Shown here in pieces: positions 8,701-17,403 of a stretch of DNA of 64,000 nucleotides. How positions within the stretch are numbered: position 1 is the stretch's first letter; every line of letters begins with the position of its first letter. The translations under genes were made by a program, and so were the position numbers. The stretch lies in the NCBI GenBank assembly GCA_029204225.1, contig CM055096.1, forward strand, positions 1,398,859 to 1,462,858, given 5' to 3'. This DNA is from Diphasiastrum complanatum (lineage: Eukaryota > Streptophyta > Lycopodiopsida > Lycopodiales > Lycopodiaceae). The notes below the pieces were generated by a model, which ran no database searches, had not been told where the DNA came from, and saw nothing but the letters and a program-made list of their open reading frames with translations.

Positions 8701-10515
8701 TTTGAGTACATGATGATTCTTGGACTATTGATGATTCTAAGCAAATTGTATGTTTTCTTGTGTTGAGTTCTTTATATAATGCACGACTGTAGAGTTAAAC
8801 AATGATAAGGACACATAAGAAAACTCACGATATCAAACCATTATCCAGACAAACATTGTAAGATAAGATTCATCAATTTTGATTTTCAGTGCTCCAATGA
8901 TAAAAGATCATATGTATTTTTACTGAGACGATATGTTTTGAGGCATCCATGGCAAACTCTAAGATTTTCAAATAATCACACAGGTGTATGGATGTATGGT
9001 CACAACATTGGATCTCAAATAAGAAAAAGGACTACAAAATAAGAGAACAAAGAATGAAACAAATAGAAGAAGCTAGTTGATTGTCACAAATATCTGATAA
9101 GGAAGATGTTACAATTGAAGATGATACTCATGATGATGATACTAAGGTACCACATGATGAGACAACGTATGACATGTTTGAATTATATCTTACAACCAAC
9201 AATGGCAATGAACATGCACACAATGGAAGTGAAGATTTGCACGATGATGAAGATGAAATATTGTTATGCAAAGAAGCTGTCACTGCCTTGTATCCATGCA
9301 TGTGTGAATGGATTTATGATACTCTTGAAAAAGCAATAGAAAATGGTGAACATGTGACACAGGAGCAAATTATATCAAAGATAAGTCTAAGAAGCACAAC
9401 TGAGGCTTTAATCTATCGGCCTGAGCAAACCATCCAAATTATTTTTTTTCTAGGTCGGCCTGCTGGCAAAAAAAAGCCGTTACAGGTGAAAATTTCTGGC
9501 CATTCTGGTTTTTGATATTTTAAGCATCTAGGATAATCGTTTCTTGCACAACTTTCTAGAGTGAGGGAAGGATTTCTTTTTTCTGAGTTCTGATCTCGTG
9601 AAAAGAGTAAATTCAATTAGCTTATTGGAATTTTGGACATCTATTCAAATCAGTTTGAATGGGCCAAATCAAACTGCTGATCCGATTTGGTACTGCCAAC
9701 ATTGACAACATTCGCAAAAATCATCCACATCTCCAATCTGGCCAATTTCTCAACAAATAATGATGTGACTCAGTGGCCTGAAACTTGATTTCTAATTATC
9801 TTCGTGGATCTCAACATAAAACGTCCAGCTAAATCAGCCTATCCATCTTCTAGCAGACTCACGAAGCTTCAGGCTTAACTTTCAGATATACACGAAATCC
9901 AACCGATGAAAACAAGTCTAGCTGTCAATCAAAGCTATCTGGAAGATATAACAAGCACAAAACACCGAAAAACATAGAACTGCATAAAATGCAGATATAG
10001 CAGGCACAGGATACAGAAAACAAGTAATTGCATAAATAGGCATAACAAGCAGAACATACAGAAAAGATGAGACTGCGTAAATGCAAATATAAAAAGCACA
10101 GCATAGAGAAAACGGATACTTACATAAATAGATCTAACGAGCACAACGTGTAGAAAAGATGAAATTGCACAAATGCAGAAATAACAAGCACAGCATACAG
10201 AAAACATATAATTGCATAAATAGATCTAACAAGCACAACATACAGAACAGATGAAACTGTATGAATGCAGATATGACAAGCAGAAGACACAGAAAACAGT
10301 TGATTGAGTAGATGAACAGGAAAATGGAGAAGCCAGCTCAGATATGCAAGCATCCGATAGAAAGCAAATACAAAGAGGCGAGGGAAGAGGGGTCCGCCTA
10401 CCTGGCTGTGGAGAGCGCGCTGGAAAGTAAGCACTGCGCTGGAGCTGCTGCTGCTGGTGCGAAGCAGAAGATGAAGAAGAGGAGGAGATAATAGGGAGCG
10501 CAGTTTGGCCGCCAT
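658..10515 (-). CDS. ALDH5F1: Succinate-semialdehyde dehydrogenase, mitochondrial (5' part, 3 exons)
   Basis: Succinate-semialdehyde dehydrogenase oxidises succinic semialdehyde to succinate with NAD in the mitochondrial matrix, the last step of the GABA shunt. The coding sequence is the join of 10515-10402, 1442-1317 and 757-658, all phase 0 and bounded by GT-AG. Exon 1 gives a 38-residue basic, serine/leucine-rich leader. Exon 2 gives 42 residues with LLRSQGLIGGKW, a signature of plant ALDH5F N-termini. Exon 3 gives VYNPATGELI and a following GEKETELAIDAAWDAF segment. NAD-binding and catalytic residues lie beyond base 1. Intron 1 is 8959 bp and contains a chromovirus, a LINE remnant and a tandem repeat; intron 2 is 559 bp. 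No stop or frameshift occurs in 113 codons. A 5'-intact pseudogene cannot be excluded, but clean splice sites argue for a working gene. Confidence 0.92.
758..1316 (-). other. Intron 2 of the SSADH gene
   Basis: 559 bp between two well-defined ALDH5 exons, with GT (GTGAGT) at 1316-1311 and AG at 759-758 on the minus strand. No transposon signature is visible in it. Confidence 0.85.
1317..1442 (-). CDS. ALDH5F1: SSADH exon 2
   Basis: 126 bp, exactly 42 codons, with acceptor TTTGCAG before 1442 and donor GTGAGT after 1317. It reads from MGAVVTLKSEVALKELHEAG into LLRSQGLIGGKW and ends DGRTLP. In plant ALDH5F proteins this segment follows the transit peptide. The first codon is ATG, but exon 1 upstream makes it an internal methionine. 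Confidence 0.92.
1858..1901. repeat. (AG)n microsatellite, left part
   Basis: About 22 AG units directly flank the chromovirus 3' LTR. The tract resumes at 5764-5795 on the other side of the element, so it was one microsatellite before the insertion. In the mRNA sense of the host gene it reads (CT)n. Confidence 0.95.
1902..2232 (-). repeat. Chromovirus 3' LTR
   Basis: 331 bp. On the minus strand it starts TGTTACGAGCTCG and ends GGATCTATTAC followed by the CT tract. It pairs with 5433-5763. Its outermost base differs from the expected terminal A. Confidence 0.94.
2233..2247 (-). other. Polypurine tract of the chromovirus
   Basis: The minus strand reads TTAAGGGGGAGGGAG immediately before TGTTACGAGC of the 3' LTR. 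This is the plus-strand primer site. The pol stop codon (EDQDGS then TAA) overlaps its start. Confidence 0.9.
2245..2593 (-). pseudogene. Integrase C-terminus and chromodomain of the chromovirus
   Basis: One frame reads SRRLGEVTYELELP and FYVSQLRKAL, the usual integrase C-terminal segment of gypsy elements. After a one-base-class frameshift near 2385, the next frame reads EYLVKWNDQPVENATWE, a chromodomain core, and ends FVLEDQDGS with a stop next to the polypurine tract. Chromodomains direct integration to marked chromatin and identify this as a chromovirus. The upstream junction near 2590 lacks the end of the catalytic core. Non-functional as it stands. Confidence 0.85.
2571..3200 (-). pseudogene. 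Gypsy integrase (zinc finger and catalytic core)
   Basis: The reading frame holds an HHCC zinc finger (HDNPSAGHPG, then CQNCQ) followed by the rve core, with the first catalytic Asp in SMDFIVGLPK and the second in SDRDSKFTG. The third acidic residue is lost where the core breaks off near 2590. Upstream of about 3200 the RT and RNase H are absent. Confidence 0.88.
3353..3580 (-). pseudogene. Gag zinc knuckle and truncated protease
   Basis: CFVCMGKGHTIRQC is a CX2CX4HX4C nucleocapsid knuckle. The reading continues to VRVMVDDGATHNI, the active-site loop of a gypsy aspartic protease (usually DSGATHNF). The frame ends there and joins sequence near the integrase, marking a deletion of the protease C-terminus and all of RT. 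Confidence 0.82.
3660..4633 (-). pseudogene. Gag polyprotein of the chromovirus
   Basis: An open frame of about 300 codons covers a coiled-coil N-terminus, a retrotransposon gag domain (around WWLNLQE and FLREFLPE) and a lysine-rich tail encoded by AAAG-rich DNA. The likely start ATG at 4633 is out of frame with the main ORF because of a GAGAGAGAG run near 4595, which looks like a two-base expansion. The frame opens again from about 4600. This single lesion would prevent normal translation from that ATG. Confidence 0.85.
4634..5419 (-). other. Untranslated leader of the chromovirus
   Basis: About 0.8 kb between the primer-binding site and gag. It holds no extended coding frame in the element's direction and is rich in TCTGAAATCT-like words. 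I see no other feature. Confidence 0.7.
5420..5431 (-). other. Primer-binding site (initiator tRNA-Met)
   Basis: The minus strand reads TGGTATCAGAGC one base after the end of the 5' LTR. This is the complement of the plant initiator tRNA-Met 3' end. Confidence 0.93.
5433..5763 (-). repeat. Chromovirus 5' LTR
   Basis: 331 bp, TG...CA ended on the minus strand (TGTTACGAGC to GGATCTATTACA). It is nearly identical to 1902-2232. Confidence 0.94.
5764..5795. repeat. (GA)n microsatellite, right part
   Basis: 16 GA units that continue the tract broken by the chromovirus. They lie directly next to the 3' end of the LINE remnant, so the tract may have grown from a LINE tail. Confidence 0.93.
5796..7490 (-). 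mobile_element. LINE (non-LTR retrotransposon) remnant
   Basis: Three LINE ORF2 pieces appear in minus-strand order. An endonuclease start with IVVWNCNG and later LLDFITHGDILFFIET lies near 7480-7290. A reverse transcriptase segment includes LTDLQIAKLYGTIL, QAGFQTHYSTIDHVLTLRS and VVDFREALDSVP (7275-7000). A C-terminal zinc-binding segment includes EEHFVFRCSAYYEIRG near 6440. Many stops and frameshifts separate them, and most of the endonuclease and the RT palm are missing. Its 3' end abuts the GA microsatellite. An old, dead insertion in SSADH intron 1. Confidence 0.82.
7491..9949. other. Intron 1 sequence without a confirmed element
   Basis: No transposon protein is recognisable. About 7830-8280 is G/C-richer, begins TGTTAGGGACCC and includes a TATACA word followed by a purine-rich run, so a solo LTR is possible, but I found no second copy and no convincing target duplication. 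The rest is A/T-rich with no structure I can name. Confidence 0.5.
9081..9515 (+). other. Unrecognised acidic ORF, antisense within SSADH intron 1
   Basis: A 144-codon open frame whose first ~60 residues are rich in Asp, Glu and His (for example DDTHDDDTKVPHDE). The second half has a hydrophobic helix-like stretch (AVTALYPCMCEWIYDTLEKA). It begins at a non-ATG codon in the longest version. I do not recognise the family. It could be a decayed transposon or captured exon, or chance; I would not call it a gene without a homologue. Confidence 0.25.
9950..10320. repeat. Alternating 46-bp tandem repeat (4 x ~92-bp dimers)
   Basis: Eight imperfect units of 45-48 bp follow head to tail. Odd units resemble AACAAGCACAACATACAGAA followed by AAGATGAAACTGCATAAATG, and even units share the first half but continue ACATATAATTGCATAAATAG. 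The A-B alternation makes four higher-order dimers. The array sits 82 bp downstream of the exon 1 donor in the host gene's direction. Confidence 0.85.
10402..10515 (-). CDS. ALDH5F1: SSADH exon 1 (mitochondrial transit peptide)
   Basis: From ATG at 10515 the exon encodes 38 residues, starting MAAKLRSLLSPPLLHLLLRT and then a serine run, ending FQRALHSQ. It is arginine-containing, free of acidic residues and leucine/serine-rich, as expected for mitochondrial import. The donor CAG|GTAGGC follows in phase 0, matching the phase of exon 2. The start context GGCTATGGCG has the favoured G at +4. No earlier in-frame ATG gives a better start. Confidence 0.88.
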
Positions 10516-11875
10516 AGCCAGGTGCTCTTTCAGCCCCTCTGTTTGCCTTTATCTCGTTTCGCTATTTTGGCGACAATCGACAAGGACACCACCTGCCAAA
10601 CTAGCGGCCAGAATGGCGCTGTTTTAGCGGAGGTCCGGTTTGGACGTAAATCTGGACACCCGCGTTCGATTCTCGGTGGGTTCCATTCCCAACTCTTGCA
10701 CCCCAAGCACGCCCAAGCCTCTCGCCTTTGTTGTTGCCAAGTTGTAATTATTTGAAGATACTACTTCTATGCCACAATTTTTATTCCCCCCACCATGCAT
10801 ACCCAAGCCTCCTCGGCCTTGTCGAGTTGTTTGAAGATGATTTTCAAGACCACTACCTCCAACTCTAGTACAAGATCCACAAAGGCCACTATCCCCAACT
10901 CTAGTATGAGATTCACATCTGAGCGGCCCCTAATATATCGCCATTTGGGGATGTAGGTTCTCTTTCCACCTCTATCACACTTGCCCTTGTCATTAGCCAA
11001 TTGTTGTTGGATGACCATGCTTCACGGCCTCAAGTTCTTTTTTTAACTCTAGCAAGTGCTAGCACATGTAGGCATCAACCCTTGTTGATGCCAAGGTTGT
11101 TGTTTGAAAATTGCCATTTTGGGTCATGGCTTCTACTCCCAACTCTAGCACTAGCTTTCACTCCCAACTCTAGCACTAGCCCTTTTTGGCCAAGTTGTTG
11201 TCTTGATATTGGGACCATGGGCCATATTCTCCAACATGTGAGCTTTGAAGCACTTTGAGCTTCTAACCCTTGTTGCTATGTTGTTTGAAGGTCGCCTTCA
11301 ATAGCCATGAGGTTCTTGAAATGTCTACCCTACTATCAACTTTTACTTTTTAATATGATCATGTAACTTCCCTTAAACTTGAAGTCACAAGGCCAATCAC
11401 CAACAAGAATCGTTTATAATGTTTACAAGGATGAAAGCCAAATTCATGATTTGCCAAGGATAGAAGCCATAACAAGGTTCAAGTTAACATAGAGTACGTC
11501 ATGTCCATGTGTAGATCAGGATTCAAGTTTGGATTATAGCTGCTAGAAAAAAATATTCTTCAAACAACTTGACCACAACCATGACAATAATGTTAAATAA
11601 TGTAAATTTAGTATCATGTATCCTTTTGTGATTCGTACTATAGATGTTGACACATGGGAAGGCCATATTGAGACACTTAAAAGATATGCATGTTACATAA
11701 TTGATAGACATATAGAGTAGCATATAGTCATTATTAGAGATATGTACATAAGTTTAGAATCCTAAAGGAGTATCTACATGCTTAGTAGTGTTTGCATTCT
11801 TTTTTAGTGTTGTATGTCCTCATTTGTGCACTGGAGTGTAATCAAAATTCCTTTTTCACGGAGATTAAACCACCT
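10516..11875. other. SSADH upstream region
   Basis: The first ~150 bases upstream of the start should hold the 5' UTR and core promoter (an AGATAAAGGC word lies about 30 bases upstream of the ATG on the minus strand, too close to be a convincing TATA box). Further out are repeated words such as CCAACTCTAGCACTAGC near 11130-11180. No gene or element is recognisable. Confidence 0.5.
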
Positions 11876-12459
11876 CACCACTTATTGGAGGACTTCGGCT
11901 GCAAACTTGCTGAAGTCGTCAATGAAAGTGATGTAGTACTTTCTCCTAGGGAGACCATGTCAAATGGTCCACAGATGTCAGTGTGTACCAGTTCCAGGAG
12001 TTCTTTCGTTCTGAAAGAGTCCTTGGTGAATGGTATACGTGACATCTTGCCTTTGTTACAGGCATCGCAGGACTTCAAGCATGCTGCATCTTCGATATTG
12101 ACACTAGTGAATGCTCCGCTCCGGCTAGCGTTGTATAGAGCGATTGTATTCATGTGATACAACCTCCTGTGCCATACAATATCCATCAATTCGTTGATCT
12201 GGTGAGCTTGTTCTGAAGGTACTCGGATCTTGAGGTGATACAGGTTTCCATTTTGTTTTCTTGTGGTGACAAGCTGAGCGGTTGTGGATTCAGCTACTTC
12301 ATAAGTATCGCCTTCAAGAGTGACTCTTAGCCCCGCATCTATCATCTTAGCAACAAATAGTAGGTCCTTTTGAAGAGTGGGCACGTATAGGGTGTCGTCG
12401 AGCCTTCTGTCTCTTCCTCTACAACGCTCCAGTTCCACTGACTTTGTGTCTAGAACCAT
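11876..12459 (-). pseudogene. Copia GAG-pre-integrase and integrase start
   Basis: The frame includes RRLDDTLYVPTLQKDLLFV, the pre-integrase zinc finger (WHRRLYHMN, then CDACNKGK), and LVHTDICGPF holding the first catalytic Asp of the integrase core. In a shifted frame the sequence continues YYITFIDDFSKF before ending near 11880. Frameshifted and truncated. Confidence 0.85.
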
Positions 12460-12507
12460 CTCCCAATATTATATATCTGGAAGATTCTGATTATTGATAA
12501 TCAATGA

Positions 12508-12747
12508 TCATGTGTCTCTTGCCACGAAGTGTGACGTTGCACCTGAATCAAGAATTATCTCTTGTGTATCTGAAGTTGATGTCGCACAGACATCAGCACA
12601 CACGTAAGTTGTTGGATTCTTGCCGTTGTTGGCTCTGTCTTCTGCCATCTTGGAGGACTCTGGTTCCTCCACGTAGGATGAGCTTTGTCGCTCTCCCGTC
12701 TGCTGCTCTGAGCTTTCTTGTTTTTGGGATTTTGGTTGCAGTTGCAT
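12508..12747 (-). pseudogene. Copia protease active-site region
   Basis: The sequence ISTSDTQEIILDSGATSHFV-like is read at the end of this frame; DSGATSH is the Copia aspartic protease loop. The frame is broken on both sides relative to gag and the pre-integrase domain. Confidence 0.83.
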
Positions 12748-12774
12748 GACCCTTTTTGTGACAGTGGATGCACT

Positions 12775-13596
12775 CTATCTTTGGATTGAGCCAGCACTTG
12801 TCAACAGTGTGGCCTTCTCGTGTGCATCTCGTGCAGGTCTTCTTCTCACCATTCTACTATCTTGGTTTATTTCTTCTCTTCCATTTGCCTTCTTTGGCTC
12901 CCTCTGACTGCTGCTTTCGATCTTGTATTTGGTCTGACTCCCTCTTAGGCTTGAAATTCTTCTTTTGCTTTTCTTTGTTGCTGTAGAGAGCTTGATCAGA
13001 GTTATCCTTGTCATCAAGGTGTTCACGGGCTTCCACCTCTTCTCTGATCTCAATTACAGCCTTCTCAAGAGTCATCTGTGGATCTTTAACAAGTAGTGTT
13101 CGGGTCGTTTGAAACGATCTTGGTAGAGCTCGCAGCAGGATTGTGAGCTGCTTCTCTGCTGAGACTGCATCCTCTGCTCCGGAATTGTGGAGCGAGAGGA
13201 ATAGGTCCTTCATTCTTCTAATGAAGGAGGTGAGGCCTTTACCATTCAATATTAGATGGGTCAGTTGATCTTCAAGAAGCATAATTTGGCTTCGTGATTT
13301 CATTTGAAATCTGGTCAACAAGGTATCCCACATTTCCCTTGCATTGGAGAGTGTGGCTAGATCAAGTGTCAAGCTGTTTTCGGAAGTAGGACGGCTACTG
13401 CCTTGTTGTTTCCTTCTCTCCATTCTCGTAGCTCCTTGCCAGTGGTTGTGGGCATCTCTTATGTGCCATCAACCCAGGGCCATAGCCCTTCTCCTTTTAG
13501 TATGAGAGAAGTCTTTACCTTCCATGCTAGGAAGTTTGATTCTGAGGAGTCAATGATCGTGCAGATCTTCGATTGAATGCTGCTAATGGATGCCAT
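12775..13596 (-). pseudogene. Copia gag (UBN2-type) with zinc knuckles
   Basis: The likely start is ATG at 13596 (MASISSIQSKICTIIDSSES). A stop interrupts it near 13458 and a frameshift near 13420 precedes a long open stretch with REMWDTLLTRFQ, ALPRSFQTTRTLLVKDPQ and a lysine-rich tail. Two nucleocapsid knuckles follow in changed frames near 12780-12850. This copy can be compared base by base with the copy at 15982-16446. Confidence 0.86.
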
Positions 13597-13635
13597 AGCC
13601 TGAAGGAATCAGACAGGTGCTCTGATAGAGCTGAT

Positions 13636-13648
13636 GGCTCTGATACCA
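13636..13648 (-). other. Primer-binding site of Copia family 1 copy a
   Basis: The minus strand reads TGGTATCAGAGCC, complementary to initiator tRNA-Met, four bases after the CCCA end of the LTR. Confidence 0.9.
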
Positions 13649-13652
13649 CTAA

Positions 13653-15078
13653 TGGGAACCGTGGGAAGAAGGAAACAACTCTGATGATGGGAGTTTGTGA
13701 CATTCTCGGGGATGAAGACCGGATAGAGCCGACTTGGCAGGAGTAGCTATTGCTACTGACTGCGGTCTAATTCTCTTCCGAGCCCCAGATCGCTTTTGAC
13801 AATCGGTTGGAAAAATCAAATTTGTATACATCAGATAATGTTGAGTAAAACAACAGCGGAAATTTATCTACTGCTAGCATGCATTCCAATTTTTGCAGAT
13901 CATACACATCACAAAAACAGAGCATTGAGAAGATCGCTTCTATTATCAGAACTGAATTTACAATGCTTTTCTTCAGCGCTGTCTGTTTCCCAGATCAGCG
14001 CATTGGCGCGAGAGAGATGTTCTCTTCTCATGAATAATATGACTAGCTACTGCTAATCTGTAAACTCGCTTTGGAGCTATCTCAGACTGTCTGCATCTAT
14101 TGTGTCCGTGACTGTCTTCTGTATTTTGTATCTTTCATTGATCCTTTATGTGATCAATCTAGAGATCTGATTAAAAGATCTTATCAAAAGAAATGCATTA
14201 GCCTTAAACAAAACTGATTCCAGTTTTCTGTCGTTGTCCTCTGTGAATCATCCGCTTTGTGTCCATTGCGCAGTGCCTTCATGTTGTAGGCCTTCGCCTT
14301 TTGCGTAAAGGACATTTTTGCAACTTTAAGAGCAGTCTCGCTTTTTCAAGGGTAAGTGTCCTTTTTTTTTAAGGACAAAAATTTCGTGAAAAACCCGATA
14401 GTAGTCCTAAAAGGGCTTTAAGACATTTTGGCGACAATGTCGCTTTTTTTTTAAAGGAGAAAAAAGCGACAGTACAGTAGAAACCTTTTCTAAGGGCAGT
14501 GTCCCTTTTTCTAAGGAGGCGAAGAACACTATAGTAGGACAAAAAAACATTTTAAGGGCAGGTGTCGCTTTTCCCAAAAGGCGAAAAAACTGAAGGGCAA
14601 AAGAACCAACTATAGGGCAGAAAACAGTTCTAAGGCTACCGTCCCACCTTTAAGGACAGGTGTCCTCTTTTTAAGGACAGTTGTAGCTTTTTTATAAAAG
14701 CGAAAAAGTCGAGTGCAAAAAAGCCGACTTTAGAACAAAAACCAGTTCCTAAGGCAAACATCGTTTTTCTAAGGGTGAGTGTCCCTTTTCCTAAGGCTCT
14801 AAACCTTTCTAAGGCATTTTAGAGATAGTGTCGTCTTTTTCGCAAAAATGCGAGAAATGTGACAGTGTCAGAAAAAGTTCTTAGAATTATTTTCTTAGTG
14901 TTTTAGACCTAGGGATGAATTTTCCTCATGACCCAAAAAGCGAACTGTGCGACAAAACAGTTCAAAAATGCAGATTGTGCGAAACTAGTTCAAAATGCAC
15001 AGTCGTGGAAAAACAGCAAAGGAAAAAACTAAGGAAAAATGCTAAGGCTTTGAAAGATAGAAACTCTTGGTTTCTTCA
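13653..15078 (-). repeat. 5' LTR of Copia family 1 copy a, with motif array
   Basis: About 1426 bp, starting TGAAGAAACCAAGAG and ending GGTTCCCA on the minus strand. The segment 14290-14880 is a degenerate array of short units built on AAGG(A/G)CAG.GTGTC(G/C)CTTTTT and GCGAAAAA words. A second copy of this LTR (21306-22171) has a much shorter array, so the array varies in length between copies. Confidence 0.82.
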
Positions 15079-15093
15079 AACCTAAGGGTGCAA

Positions 15094-15540
15094 GCCGCAA
15101 CTGATTTCCTTGCAGATATGCAAGAAATGTTACAGCTGGCTAAAGACATCATAAAAAGTGCCCAGGACAAGGCGAGGCACTATGCTAATCTATCTCGGAA
15201 GCACAAGGAATTCAAGGTCAATGACATGGTATTTTTGGGGTCCCTACTCACTCTAGGGGCTTGAAAACTGGTAAGTGTGCAAAGTTGGCACCTAGGTATT
15301 GCGGTCCTTTTAAAGTTATCCAAGTGATTAACAAGGTCGCATAAACTAGACTTTCCAGCTAACGTTGAAAGTCATTTTGTTTTTTACATTAGTAAGTTAA
15401 AACGCTCATTGGGGGTTGAGAAAACTCTGGTCCCTATGGAAGATCCAGTAGAGCTTCAATAACCCCTATGTGCCCATTTAGTGTCTGGGGGGCTAAATGG
15501 CGAGTCACCTTGGATAAGATGTACCCTTGGATTAAGGTAC
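15094..15540 (+). pseudogene. Ty3/Gypsy integrase C-terminus fragment
   Basis: The plus strand reads FLADMQEMLQLAKDIIKSAQ with KARHYANLSRKHKEFKVNDM, then in changing frames MVFLG, KLAPRYCGPFKVI and HFVFYISKLKR. This is the helix and SH3-like end of a gypsy integrase. It abuts the outer end of the Copia LTR at 15078 and another Copia fragment at 15541. A GTCTGGGGGGCT run near 15484 could be its polypurine tract. No other part of this element is nearby. Confidence 0.8.
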
Positions 15541-15948
15541 TTAAGGTTTCAGTATATTCAACACCATACTTCTGAGAAAAACCTTTCGCCACCAATCTGG
15601 CCTTGTATTTTGATACGATGTCATCAGGTCCATACTTGTATTTGAAATGTATAGAGTGTCATCGAGCCTTCTGTCTCTTCCTTTGGTGTTTAACCACAAT
15701 GCTCCAGTTCTGCTGACTTTGTGTTTGGAACCATCTCCCAAGATTATCTATCTGGAAGATTCTGATTCTTGATAATCATTGATCATGTGTCTTGTTGCCA
15801 CGAAGTGTGACGTTGCACCTGAATCGATAATTATCTCTTGTGTATCTGAAGTTGATGTTGCACAGACATTAGCACACAAGTAAACTGCTAGGTTCTTGCC
15901 GTTTTTGGTTTTGTCTTCGACCATATTGGAGGACTCTGGTTCCTCCAC
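15541..15948 (-). pseudogene. Copia protease joined to RT by deletion
   Basis: The upstream part carries IIIDSGATSHFV, the protease loop. After GRDRRLDDTLYIS the sequence jumps to a different frame reading FKYKYGPDDIVSKYKARLVA, the start of the Copia RT finger region. All of integrase is missing. Confidence 0.83.
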
Positions 15949-15981
15949 GTAGGATGAGCTATTGTCGCTCTCCCGTCTGCT

Positions 15982-16446
15982 CTAAGCTTTCTTGTTTCTA
16001 GGATTTTGGTTGCAGTCAATGGCTGCGTGACCCTTTTTGTGATAGTGGATGCACTCTATCTTTGGATTGAGCCAGCACTTATCAACAGTGTGGCCTTTTC
16101 GTGTGCACCTCATGCAGGTCTTCTTCTCACCATTATGTTGTCTTGGTATAATTTTGCTCTTCCATTTGCCTTCTTTGGCTCTCTCTGACTGCTGCCTTCG
16201 ATCTTGTCTTTGGTCTGACTTCCTCTTAGGCTTGAAATTTTTCTTCTGTTTCTCTTTGTTGTTATAGAGAGCTTGATCAAAGTTATCCTTGTCATCAAGG
16301 TGTTCACGGGCTTCCACCTCTTCTCTGATCTCGATTACAACCTTCTCAAGGGTCATCTGTGGATCTTTAGCAAGTAACGTTCGGGTCGTTTGAAACGATC
16401 TTTGTAGAGCTCGCAGCAGGTATGTGAGCTGCTTCTCTGTTGAGAC
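15982..16446 (-). pseudogene. Copia gag C-terminus with zinc knuckles
   Basis: It reads STEKQLTYLLRALQRSFQTT, a lysine-rich linker, and two knuckles: CMRCTRKGHTVDKC (CX2CX4HX4C) and a second with a Cys-to-Tyr change (CIHYHKKGHAAIDC). The first part of gag is at 21168-21305, beyond the inserted element. Confidence 0.87.
16442..16446. other. Target-site duplication GAGAC (left)
   Basis: GAGAC here and at 21163-21167 flank the nested Copia element exactly. Both sit at the matching point of the interrupted gag gene. Confidence 0.9.
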
Positions 16447-17096
16447 TGTGAAAGATTTCAGATCCTTAAGATCCAATCTACTTGAATGATCTTTGGTTAG
16501 AAAGAGAAACACACTACCAATCTCACCAATGTAGAAAAATCGGCATCTACACACAAATTGAGATGCAAACACCAATAGAACTTGATCAAACTTGAATGAA
16601 ATGATTATGTAATTTTGTTGTCCGTACAAACCCAGCAAGCTACTGTATTTCACATGTGTGGATCCAAAAATAACAAATATAGATCATTTTACACATAGAA
16701 TTGCAAGCAATCACCAACATAGTGCACCAATGGATAGTAGAACCCAAGAGAACCATGTATAAGCATGAAATGAGATAGAGAAGAGAGAAGATTACTCTCT
16801 CCATGAGTTACATCCTTTTATAACAGGTCCAAACCCTATTTGGCCACTTGGCTTTCCCACCAAAATGCTAACCCTACTAATTTTGGGTCTAGATTCAATG
16901 TACCCAACTATTTAAATTTGAATCTACTCAAACTCGCATTCTAACTTTTCCACACTTTCAAAAAGTGTTTATTCAAATGAAATTTAGACTAATGAACTTT
17001 GAAAAGTCAATCTCTAAGTCTAAAACAAGTTTTGGCCTCAATATGCCAAATATGAAAATATTGCAAAATGTGATGAAACTAGTTGAATCTTTCACA
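16447..17096 (-). repeat. 3' LTR of nested Copia element (full length)
   Basis: 650 bp, TGTGAAAGATTCAACTAG to AAAATCTTTCACA-like ends on the minus strand. A TTATAAAAGG word on the minus strand near 16814 is a plausible TATA box. Confidence 0.93.
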
Positions 17097-17106
17097 CTCC
17101 CTCTTC
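17097..17106 (-). other. Polypurine tract of nested Copia element
   Basis: The minus strand reads GAAGAGGGAG directly before the 3' LTR start TGTGAAAG. Confidence 0.88.
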
Positions 17107-17403
17107 AACTAGTTTTAGCATAGACTTTGATAACACTCCAAATGAAGTCCTATGCTTCATGAACAAGTCTTTTCCCAATGCTTTGGTGAAGATATCAGCT
17201 ACACATTCCCTTGAAGACACATGTTGAAGCTCCACCTCCTTTGCAATGACTTGCTCCCTCACAAAATGATATTGTATCTCAATATGCTTGCTCCTAGCAT
17301 AGTTTTTGACAATAGAACTTTGATGCATCATAAGAATGATCCTCTTCCTGAGAATAGACCTTCTTTCAATGATCATGTAATGCTCAAAATATAAACTTGT
17401 TAT
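17107..17403 (-). pseudogene. Copia RNase H C-terminal remnant
   Basis: ARSKHIEIQYHFVREQ followed by VADIFTKALGKDLF is the conserved tail of Copia RNase H. The catalytic start of the domain is absent. The frame stays open up to the polypurine tract. Confidence 0.88.

Larger units (their letters stand above)
1443..10401 (-). other. Intron 1 of the SSADH gene, 8.96 kb, transposon-filled
   Basis: The donor is CAG|GTAGGC at 10401 and the acceptor TTTGCAG at 1443, both on the minus strand. Inside are a chromovirus (1902-5763), a LINE remnant (5796-7490), an alternating 46-bp tandem repeat (9950-10320) and sequence with no recognisable origin. The chromovirus and the LINE both lie in the same orientation as the host gene. 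Confidence 0.85.
11876..15078 (-). mobile_element. Ty1/Copia element, truncated (family 1, copy a)
   Basis: The minus-strand element keeps its 5' LTR (13653-15078), PBS, gag, zinc knuckles, protease and the beginning of integrase. It breaks off near 11876 after the first integrase Asp region; the rest of integrase, RT, RNase H and the 3' LTR are absent. A second copy of the same family occupies 15541-22171, and related pieces recur at 24772-26640, 32600-33250 and 52738-52884. Confidence 0.9.

Noticed and set aside
9935-10315. Open reading frames through the 46-bp tandem repeat on the minus strand
   Set aside because: They are read-through of the repeat with Leu/Phe/Cys-rich composition and lie inside a host intron.
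9950-10320. CRISPR-like array
   Set aside because: Units are contiguous without unique spacers, and the context is a plant nuclear intron.
10655-10685. GCGTTCGATTCTCGG resembles a tRNA T-loop / RNA polymerase III B box
   Set aside because: No A box, no cloverleaf arms and no CCA-compatible acceptor stem upstream. Chance or a very old SINE trace.
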